Shown here piece by piece: positions 46,623-57,000 of a stretch of DNA of 64,000 nucleotides. The position numbers were made by a program, and so were the translations under genes. Under the pieces are notes generated by a model. The model did no database searches and was not told the DNA's origin. It saw only the letters and a program-made list of their open reading frames with translations. Source of the stretch: Ottelia alismoides (Eukaryota > Streptophyta > Magnoliopsida > Alismatales > Hydrocharitaceae); the NCBI GenBank assembly GCA_037367405.1, contig JAZKJV010006041.1:124001-188000 (forward strand), written 5' to 3'. Within the stretch, counting starts at the first letter, position 1. Each line of letters starts with the position of its first letter.

Positions 46623-47731
46623 AGAAACTTCAAATGAGACGGGGTCTCATAGAGATTATAGTGAGCCACAATTTACAACCGTTTGATTTGAATTGATGGT
46701 CATGATTAAATCCGGTTTTCCAATAGAAAACCACCATCAAAACCGCCCTCCCTCCTCTTTTTATGGAAAATCTTAACATATTAACTACAATTCCGACTAT
46801 TATGTTCGATTTGGAAATGCCACAACCGTCTCTCGTTTTTTTGGGCGGAAATGTAGGAGCAGAATGAGAGCTCCCTTTACGGAAGTAATTTATTACTTTC
46901 CATGTTTTTATCATTATCATAATCAGTCGTCGATACATTATCTTAATTAGTTAATCAATGCTTTCCATATTAAGATGGATTTGAAATTTATATATGTAAA
47001 GTCGGAACATGTAATAAGAATTGTATTTTACAATGCAAGAAATTTTTGTAATATATTATAAGGTATTTCAAAATATCGTCATACATTTGTAAAATTCAAA
47101 CAACTTTATTAAAAATATAATTAAAATTTAATATTTATTAAGTACATAAATTCAAAATTTTGGAGTTTTATTATTAATTTAAAAAAGCATAGTATACTTT
47201 ATGAGGCCATCATCTTTTTAATAAATTCGCTTAATTTTTAAATTTAAGTAGTATATGTTATTTCGTTTCATATCATAATATTTGTATTATTATACGTTAC
47301 AATTTCAAATTATTGTTCATTTTTTCAAATTGTCAACTAACATTTTCATATTAAATCTGTTAAAAAATTTTAAAATCCAAAACATAAATTTTGTAATTAT
47401 AATAGATTTATTTCAAAAAAGTCTCATATAATAGCAACTTGTTAAAGTAGAATTCAATAAACTATACCAATAAAGTAATATTTTTTGTACTATTAGCCGT
47501 CCTGGCGTCTGTTTTTAAGAAAGTAGTTTTTCCTAATTTGTAGTTCCGTATTTTTCTCTACTATCCCATTAAAATCGCACGTTCGTATTCTCTATATATA
47601 GAAATGTTTTATCGTCAAAACCATTCCATATAATGATAGTGGTTTTGATCCCATCCATCCGATTCTAATCCAACCGTATTTATTGTTGGCTCACTATAAT
47701 CTCTATGAGACCCCACCTCATTTGAAAGGGT

Positions 47732-47734
<3 letters not shown>
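46621..47734. mobile_element. Non-autonomous TIR element flanked by (TA)n, Mutator-like
   Basis: The left end GGAGAAACTTCAAATGAG and the inverted right end GGGACCCTTTCAAATGAG continue as a shared block GGGGTCTCATAGAGATTATA then GTGAGCCA, giving terminal inverted repeats of about 50-75 bp over a 1.1-kb element. No transposase ORF: the 102-codon ORF at 46630-46938 minus has no domain. Long TIRs plus insertion into (TA)n are typical of Mutator-like elements, but a 9-bp duplication cannot be read in TA repeats. Confidence 0.7.

Positions 47735-47770
<36 letters not shown>
47735..47770. repeat. (TA)n microsatellite between two TIR elements
   Basis: 18 TA units separating the right end of one element from the left end of the next. 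Confidence 0.9.
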
Positions 47771-47773
<3 letters not shown>

Positions 47774-49082
47774 AATTTATCCAGAGAGCACAGGGCCCAT
47801 TTGAGTTCGGATGAGCACCCAATCCTAGCCGTCCATCGCAAAAAAATAGGAACCGATTAATCCCAAAAAATAGGAACCGATTTTGTATGGAAATAAAACA
47901 AAATCGGAAATTAGTACATTGCTAAAAATAGCCTTGCATTTGTGGAAAGAGGAAGGCGCGTGCATTTGATTGGTAAAATCTATCGTTTCATTCCAACGCA
48001 TGGCATTTGTTTCGTTCCAACGCAAGATGGGAGGTATGCGATTCAATTTCATAATTTAATCGCTTATTTCTATCATAATTTCGTTGTTTTAATGATTTTT
48101 TGATTTTTAGCAATATTTATTTTGGGATCAATACGACGAGATGATGAATACATTAATTTTTTTATGAATACTGCATATTTTTTATCGTAAGCGATGTTTT
48201 ATTCGAGAAGTATGATTGGAATATGAGAAAGTTTTATTCATAATATCGATTTTTATTCATTTTGATACACAATTTGTATTCCTAATTGATTTTTTATCGA
48301 AGGTATTTTGATTTCATATAATAAAAGTTACAGTAAATTTGTAACTTTATTGTTGGCTTTGAGTAACTTTATTACATGTATCAGTAAGTTTTATATATAT
48401 ATTAGTAAGAAATTCCATATAACTTGTACTAGTAACTATCGGATAATGACCAGTAACAATTAATATACGCTTTGGTAACATTGTAAACCATTACTAGTAT
48501 TTTATTAACTTACATATATAACAAGTAATATTTACACTATCCATCAGTAACTTTTTAGCATGTAGAAGTAACTTTATAATAATAACAAGTAACTCTGGTA
48601 ACATTGTAACTTCATTACTGGCTGTCAGTAACTATATTATAACAATCAGTAAGTTTATAAATACAACACATTACAAGTTACTTGTCATATAACAAACGTT
48701 ACTAACAATTCATTAAAAGTTACTTGTCATTGAATGATTCTTACTGAAGCGAGTATATTGTTGAGTTACCATTCTTTTTACAATTCTTACTATTCTCGGA
48801 TATAAAATAGTATTGAAGCAAGTACCTTCTTGAAACGTTATCGAAAAATTTGTAATTAATGTGTATTCTTTTCCAATTTCTTGATATTTTAATTTTTTTA
48901 AATGGTCAATTAACTTATTGTTTCTTGTAGAACATTGCAACAATTTGGTGTCTTGAAGAAGCTGTTGTTATGCCGAGGAGTGAGAGCAAAACAACATCAT
49001 CTAAATGAACTAGAAGACAGTTGACATTTGGATGTTCACCATATAACTATAATTAAGTAATTTATGTGTGACTTTTGGTAAC
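47771..49082. mobile_element. Left part of a second (TA)n-flanked element, with AGTAAC-rich interior
   Basis: It starts GGGAATTTATCCAGAGAGCA right after (TA)n, the same context as its neighbour. No matching right end occurs before the Athila insertion at 49083, so the element is probably split and continues outside the window. 48340-48760 is crowded with GTAAC/GTAAG words (see findings). No transposase domain was found. Confidence 0.4.
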
Positions 49083-52000
49083 TGATGAATACCCATTCAT
49101 CACTCTTTATTCTTCTATTTTAGCTACAAAAACCCTTTGCAAATACATGTAGATATGTGTAAATACAAATAATTACCAAAAGCATGCATTGTGTAAAAAC
49201 CTATAATTAGCATGTTTTTGTGCACAAAATAAAAGAATAAAGAGCAAAAAGAAAAAGAGGGAAATATTTAGAATAAATATTGAGCAACCTAACCCAAGGG
49301 AGGGCTCAGCATGGGCCTGACCGCATAAAAGCCAAGTAGAGGGAGATAGGAGCTCATTTGTATATATTTATAATAAAACTTTATATTTTCCTCACCCAAA
49401 AATATGTTTGTACATAATGTGTGTATATTTAGAATCTATTAAAAATAAAATAAAAAGATAAAAATCAAAAATACAAAAATACCCTTCTTTCACCATGTAC
49501 ATAACCCACACCATTGTATTTATTTAACCTTGTAAATAAACTCAATTATTTTCTAAACTTTTTGTAAATATTCTATGTCACATTTTGTAAATAAAATAAA
49601 TAAAAAGAAACAAAACAAAAATCAAATAAAAATCACAAAATTGAAAATACAAAAATACATTGTATTTATACCATGTATATAAATATATTCAACCATTTAT
49701 TTCACCCTTGTATATAAGTGATAAAATTAAAATAAAAATATTCTTTTATTCTATATTTTATCTTGTAAATAAATAAAATACAAAATGAGCATAAAAACAC
49801 AAAAAAATAACAAATAAAAAAAATCAAAAATAAAAATCCATATAGTGTACATATACCTATATATAGAGCTAACCTATTTTTATTTCCAAAAATTAAATAA
49901 AAATCACCAAAAAATAGAAAAAAATAAAAGAAAAATATTTCATGTTTTGAGTTTTCCTTAATTCAGCCTATTTCTACCCTAAAAAAATAAAACAAAATCC
50001 GGGCACACGTGGCCGCCCCTGGTTGGTCCACGGGGGAATGTTGACCCCGGTCAACTCCCCCGCGACCTCCTTCCTATTCCGGAATGCGTGCGCCAGCCCA
50101 TCTTCCCCGATTTTTCCCACGCGCTCCAGGCTGTCTTCCACTCAACCCCCGCGCCCAGATTCTTCGCCGCACATCCCTCTCCCTCGCCGGATCTTCCGCC
50201 ATCGAATCCATGCTTTCCTTTGCTGTCCTCACGCAACCCTAATCGCCCGGTCACATTATAAAACCATCACCTCCGCCGCCTCCGCGCCGCATCTTTGGAC
50301 CCTCTCCTTCTTCCCCGTGACCTCCATTGGCTCCGCCTGAGTGACAGCGAGCGTCAGCCTTTGTTGCAGTGAGGCGAGGAGGCGATTCCTCTGATCCGGC
50401 GTACTTCGCCGTTCTTGCTCCGCCGCCAGCGTCGAGCACCGAGCTTCAGGCCTTGACGCCCTTCGAAGCTACGACCCGGAGATAGCCCATCTCCAGCACA
50501 GTCTCCAGCATCCATCAGGTACCCTTAGTTCCTTTTAATTTAGTCTAATTTTCGATTACGCCCAAATCCCATCTCCGACGTACATCTCCGATTCCGGTCA
50601 CTTCGCGTATCATCTCGACCATCCGACCATTTCATCACCTCCACCGTATCCTCACGCACATTCTTCACCCATTCGCACAACCCAGATCGCACAGGATCTG
50701 GGAGTCAAGCTCCACCGCCGTCGCCTCGCCGGAGCTCTTCCGCCACGCCGCACCGTTCACCTTCACGCCACCTAACCGGGTCGAGGCACTTTGCCCTCGA
50801 CCCGCGAAGCTTCTTGTCTACTTTGCAGGTCCAAAGGAGGTGTCTGAGCCTCCAGTCCATTCAGCCAGGAGCTTCGAGCAGCCAGGTCTCGCCGGAGCCC
50901 CTCCAGGGCTCGGTTGGACCCTTGGCCACCACCAGCAGCTGCGCAACAGTGCAGCGGAGCTTCTCCGATCAATAGCAGCAGCTGAGGAGGACCGGAGTGC
51001 ACGCAGGAGGCCGGCGAAGTTCGCCGGCCATCAGTTCTTCGAGGACCCTCCATCGCCGTCCGATCGTCCTCACCGCTCCAGTTCTAATCCTAGCCGTTCA
51101 TCTGTGGAGGAGCAGCGACCGTTGATCCACCCGAGGAGCGCATCTGGACCATTGATCGCAGAGGAGAGAGACCCGAGCCCAGCACCGTCAGATCAGCCAC
51201 GTGCCTCTCCCTTGACCGTCGATCAGAGCCGAAGAGGAGAAGAGAGAAGAGGCGCCGCCATCCAGACCGTTCGATCACCCACGTGGCGCCTATCCAACCG
51301 TCGGCTATTAATAAAGGGGTAAATATCATAGGGCCCCCTCGTAGTTTGTTTATTTCGTTTTAGTCCTGTAATTTTTATTCTAGTTGTTTATTTTCTGGGA
51401 TATTTGCATAGAGAACCTCGGACTTAATTTTATTCGCATTTATACCCCTGCCAGTAGAGACCCACGTGCCTTGGCACGTGTTTTGTTGGGTTATTTGCAT
51501 AGAACCCCTTGTAGTTCTGGATGTTTTGAATTGAATGAAATGTTTTGTTTATTTGCAAATATACCCCTGTGAGCACTTTATATGCGCATGTGCGAATTAT
51601 TTTGGGAATTTTGCAACCATACCCCTGGGCTTTTGATACGAGTTATCAATTAGCCCTAGGACTTGGTTTTTATTACATTTAGGTCCCTGTGTGCCCCAGA
51701 CACGTGCTTGGCACGTGACTTCTTGGGTATTTTGCACCAGGACCCCAGAACTTTTGGGTATTTGCACTTAGGTCCCTGTGCACAGTGCCCCACCTTTATT
51801 TTTGAATAAAATATCAAACGACCTCCAAATCCAATGAAATTTTGACACATGGCTCCTGCCATGGTGTAGGAATTTCTATGATTTTTGGGGACATTTTTGA
51901 TTCCATTTATTATTTTTAAAAATTCAAAAACCCCTAATTTTGCTACTGTTTGACTTAAAAAATACAAAAAAAATTATAAAAACTCCACCAAAAATTCTAA

Positions 52001-52729
52001 AAAAATTAGGACTTGTTGTTTACTGGTTGTTTGATTTTCTAGCCAATTTTGGCTAATTTTCATCATTTAAAAACCCTAAAAATTGAAAAACCCCTAAAAA
52101 CTCATAAAAATTGTAGTAAATAAATTAAAAATCCAAAAACAATAATTAGGGTGCCTAAATTTTCCTTATTCTTTCTAGAATATAGGAAAATTACCTTTAG
52201 GGGTTTTTGAGATCCAAAATTATTTTATTTTTGGGTCTTAAACCTTGCTGGACAGTACCCTACATTCTTTGCATTGTTTGATTTTTAATAATTAATTTGC
52301 CCATTAGAAAAATTTCAAAAATTCACCAAAAACAGTAAAAAACTTGAAAAACATAAAAACCAATTTTCTGGAATTTTTGCATCATTTTTGTGTGTTGTAT
52401 AAATTGTTGAAGTTGCATTGCATTCTTTGTATCTCATTTTCTCATTAATTAAAAATTCTAAAAAAATATAAAAACAAATAAAAACCATAAAAAAGACTTT
52501 CTTGGATTTCTGACTACATCGTAGGCCGCAAGGCCAATCTGTGCTCCTTGAGTTCGACCCTGGGAGCTATACCAGGTTAAACCTATAGCAGGACCACTTC
52601 TACTTTGTGTTTTGATTGATTTATCTGCATGTGTGGTTCATTTTCTTGATTGACGCATTCGAGTGACTGAGGTCGCAACGACCTTATTTTATACCTTTAC
52701 CTCAGTCGTATCGCATTTTTGTGTCATCA
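49083..52729 (+). repeat. Athila-3 5' LTR (3,647 bp)
   Basis: Ends TGATGA...TCATCA. U3 is 49083 to about 50290 and ends in a GC-rich promoter with TATAAAA at 50257-50263; the long U5 contains a GC-rich stretch (50280-51300) and an AT-rich tail. A possible intron lies in U5: CATCAG/GTACCC at 50519-50520 and CTACTTTGCAG/GTCC at 50829-50830. ORFs of 105 and 160 codons inside (50023-50340, 50840-51322) have no domain and I do not call them genes. Confidence 0.95.
50257..50263 (+). promoter_or_regulatory. TATA box of the Athila-3 LTR promoter
   Basis: TATAAAA followed by a C/T-rich initiator-like region (ACCATCACCTCC). It is the only canonical TATA box next to GC-rich transcribed-type sequence in the LTR, so transcription should start at about 50285-50295. 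Confidence 0.6.
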
Positions 52730-52732
52730 GAA

Positions 52733-52750
52733 TGGCGCCGTTGCCGGGGA
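52733..52750 (+). other. Primer-binding site (tRNA-Asp) of Athila-3
   Basis: TGGCGCCGTTGCCGGGGA, three bases after the LTR, fully complementary to the 3' end of plant tRNA-Asp including CCA. It primes minus-strand DNA synthesis. Confidence 0.92.
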
Positions 52751-54014
52751 GCACGGCTTTGTAGTCAGTTTTCATTCTTGTATTCTTTGTCTCTCTACAT
52801 TATAACTGTTTTCTGACACTTTCTCTTTCTCATTTTTTGTGCGAGGTACTGCTTGGAATTTGGAGTACACATTTTGAGGACCCGCACGGGAAGAAGAGCA
52901 GGAAGAGAGAGAGAGGAGAAGAGATTTTATTTCAGAGAGAGAGAGAACATTATTCTTGTTGTAATAATTTAGGACTTGAACTTTGGACTTTTCTTGGACA
53001 TTTGTAACTTAGCGGGTCTGTTTCGCCGAGCACCGGTGTGCTCGGGGGACCCATTTGGATTTTCGCGGCTTTTATCGTGGTTTTATAGCTAGCTGCCTTT
53101 TCCGGTGTTTACGCGGTTTTCCTCGAGCCCCTAGACATAGGAATTTTGATTGATTGTGACGTAAATTTTAAGGCCCAACACTTAATAGAATATCTGTTCC
53201 CATAGAACGTAATTGGACCTTAATAAAATTCATTGAAAAAGTTAGTGAAATTGGATTTGAGACCACGTGCCGTGAGGAATCACATACAGCGCTGGCAGGA
53301 CCCGTTGTGGCGGGCACCGAGTGACTCCCAAGATCGGACTCCGGACTCAATTCGATTAGCTAACTATTGTTCTTCACGATCAATAGAAATTGCTTGTCTA
53401 AGGCCGGTTTTTCCCGCTGCATCATTTAGGTAGTTTTATTCTGTATTTAAATTCTGCGCGGATCACTTGCATGTAGAGCGCTGGAGACAAGGTACGCATT
53501 TCTTTCTCTGCATGCATCATTGATTTCTTCGCGCATCGGCTTTTTCGTCTTCTCCCTCTGTTTTTGGGTTAATCATCAGGAGAATCGGAAAAACCGTTAG
53601 GCCGCTTGTACTTATTTTGAAAAATATTTAAAAAGAAAAACAAAAAAATTGGGACTGGATAACATTATTGACCCTAAAAGACACTCACATTAAAAATTTG
53701 TCTTGGGGAGAGCAACCCCCTCATTGTTTGGTTTGATTGTGCGAGAGAGTAACCCGAACACTAGGTAAAGCCCTCCGGTGCTCATCTCGACTGATTACCG
53801 ACTCTTCTGTGCGGGACAGTCGGTTGAGAGAGTATCGGGTATCCCAGCAGGTCACGTAATCGCTCTGATATCTTGTATGTTCACCAAATAAAATTGACAA
53901 GATAAATTGACCGATCTTTCACGGTCTTCACATTGTGTTGCGTTGGTGAACCGGGGGTTTGCTTTGCGATCTTAATTTCTCCAGATCCCATCCGCCCAAC
54001 TCGCCAAGATCAAG
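52751..54014 (+). other. Athila-3 untranslated leader
   Basis: No coding ORF. Contains (GAGA)n at 52906-52950 and the two blocks shared with Athila-1 (53469-53492 and 53646-53730). The second is the best-conserved noncoding sequence between the elements and is a candidate RNA packaging or dimerisation signal. Confidence 0.6.
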
Positions 54015-57000
54015 ATGATGGGAAGACGATCTCTTAGGCAGCCTCTGGCTGCACCGCTTTCAGGCGCGTCTACTTCATCATCTAGGTTGGCCCGTGAGAG
54101 TCGAGACCAGCTCTCCGGGCCCGAGTTCGAATCCACCCTGTTCCCCCTCGATCCCCTTTCTTCTGTTCCTGAGAGGCATGAGCCCGAGGAGAGACGAATT
54201 CATTTGACTGAACCTGAGTTAGGCTCATCTGATTTTGCAGACATCCCTATGGCTGGAGCCGGTAGTTCAGACGATCGCCAGCCCGAACACTTTGTTTTAG
54301 ACCAGGGGGCGATCAACTCCACCCTGATCGCGTCATTAGAGACAGTTCAGAACCAGTTACGCGATCAGGGGGCATTCATGATCGAGATGAGGAGGGAGTT
54401 GGAGAGACTCCGAAGAGAGCGAGAAGAGCCGAGCGAGCCGGAGGACATTCCTGACGCTGATGCAGAGGCAGAGGCAGCAGCCGCAGCAGCAGCCGCAGCA
54501 GCGGCAGCCGCAGCCGCTGCAAGACCGATGCGGGAGCTTCACAACCCTGGATCTACACTGATGCACCAGTGGGTGGTGATTCCTGCTATCGTGGGGGATT
54601 TCAAGTTCCCTCCGAACACCCTGCAGATGCTTCCTCATTTTCACGGACTCGCCACTGAGGAACCACACCTCCATCTCCAGGAGTTTTTGATGATCTGCAG
54701 CACTGTCCACGACCGTCGTGTGGACCAAGATACGATTCGGATGATGGCCTTCCCTTTTTCACTGGCAGATAGAGCAGCCGCCTGGCTGAAACATCTAGGG
54801 AAGTTTGTCTACACCTGGGATCAGCTCCGCACCGAGTACTTGAACAAGTACTATCCACTCGGGCGGACAAATGCAGCGAGGGCCCTGATCAATAACTTCT
54901 CCATGCTCCCTAATGAGCAATTTCACGAAGCATGGGAGAGGTTCAGAGAGCTTCTGGACAGATGCCCACACCATGATATTTCGAAGCCGAACCTAGTTCA
55001 GAGCTTCTTCAGTGGGCTGACACCAGATCTTCAGGGATTGGTGAATGCTTCTTGCGGCGGGTCCTACTTTGCCAAGGACCACAACCAAGTCTGGGCCATC
55101 TATGAAGAGATGGCAGAAAATTACATGGTGATGTCCCAGACCCGGTTGTACACTCAGAGATCTCAGCAGCCGCCAGGACCCGTGCAGTATCAGCGGATAG
55201 CACGGGTTGATGCAGGTCCATCCAGTTCGTCCACAGTTGCAGCCGCACAGGCAGAGTCGGCCGCTGCGGACATGGGGATAATCAGCGAGAAGTTGGACCG
55301 CATGGAAATCATAGAGAAGAAGCAGTGCCAGGGCATAACTCAGATGGAGGAAATGGCACAGACTCTGAGCGACATGAAGACCCAGCTCTTGTGTCTTCAG
55401 GAGGCACAGACGGCTCCTCAGCCCCGTCTTCTGTCGCGAGGCGATTCCGGTGGCAGCCGCAGCTCGTCCCAGCGCTCCAGCTCCTTGCAGCAGCCTAGAC
55501 AAGTCCACCTTGTACAGGCGGAGTCGTACCAGCAGCAGCAGCCCTCTTACCAGGCACCACCATCTCCAGACTTGCAGATGGTGGTATATCAGCCGGATCA
55601 GCCTCTGGATGTACTCCCACCAGCCCCTTACGATGCAGAGCCGTTGATGGATGTCAACGGGATTTGGTATGACCGTCCTCAACCTGGAATCCGACGAGAC
55701 CATCCCGGATTCAGGTGGGGGAATGGGGGCAACCAACCCCAGCAGCAGCCAGCCGGTCAGGGAGGGCAGTACTCCCAGCAGAGAGATCACCAGCAGCCCC
55801 CAGCACACCAGCCATCATCCTTGGTATCTCGTCCCTATCAGCAGCAGGGACAGTATTGGAGACGTGAGCAGCAGGCTCACCAGCAGCAGCATCCATCCTC
55901 TTACCCCTCTCAGCCCCAGCAGCACCAGGTCCAGCAGCCTTATTACCAGAGAGGCAACCCGTCGGGCTCCCATGAGAGCCCCGCCATGGATGATATAGCC
56001 CGCCTCTTCACAGAGCAGCAGGCTACATTTAGACGGGAGATGGACGAGTTCCGCCAGGAGATGCGGGACCTGATGAGAGGGAAGGCCGCCATCCCTGCAC
56101 AGATTGAGCCTAATCCGAATAATTTGAAGAGGAAATCTGAGCAGGTAGTTCACACTGAGCCTACCACTTCTAGTGAATCATTTGATGTTATCTCGTCGGA
56201 TACATTTGATGCTGATTTTGTCACACTTAGGAGCGGTAGAAGACCAGCAGGAGGCGCCTCATCTGAGCGACAACGCGAGGATCCATCTAGAGCGCCAGAT
56301 GAGGAAGAGGAGAGCGGTACTGAAGCCGCACATCATGATGACGGTGGTACTGATGCCACCAGAGATGCTGATTCCACCGGCGGTACTGAGGCCGCCGTTT
56401 CACCACATAGAGGAGGTGGTACTGACGCCACCAGCAGAGCCGAGCCAGCCAGCGGTACTGATGCCGCAAGACGTCTAGTGGTAGAGCCAACTAGAGGTGG
56501 TACTGATGCCACCAACATTTATTCTGATAGAAATGTTGTCTTTCCTCGCATGAATGTATCTCGGAACTCTGATTTGAATAAAGGAAAAGGTTTAGTTTCT
56601 TCTGATCCCACTGTTGTGAATGATGTTTGTGAGGATCCAGTCATTGAATCATCTAGGCCTATTCCTAGTCCTTCATCTGAGAAGGACCCTGTGATCCCCT
56701 TTCCTAGAGCCCTTGAGTTGGGGAAGGGGAAGAAAAAAGAAAAAGACCCAAAAAAGAGAGAGCAGGAGGAGTTCAGCCAGAGCATGATAGACCGATTTCA
56801 CATCCAGCTGACCCTCAATGAGGCTTTGCAGCACATCCCTCTTCTTCAGCGGTCCTTGAGAGATAGGACCACAGTCAGGAGGACGAAGAGGAACAAGACC
56901 GCAGAAATTCATGTGCTAACAAAGGCCACATGTTACGCGATCCATAACCATCTGCCGACTAAGAGGCCAGATTTAGGGGCCCCGTATGTCAGATGTCAGA

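Noticed and set aside
50023..51322. ORFs of 105 and 160 codons in the Athila-3 5' LTR
   Set aside because: Low-complexity composition of GC-rich LTR; no domain; better explained as U5 or 5' UTR sequence.
54357..56912. Long antisense ORFs (up to 271 codons at 54993-55808) opposite gag
   Set aside because: Shadows of the biased codon use of the sense gag-pol frame; no recognisable antisense protein.
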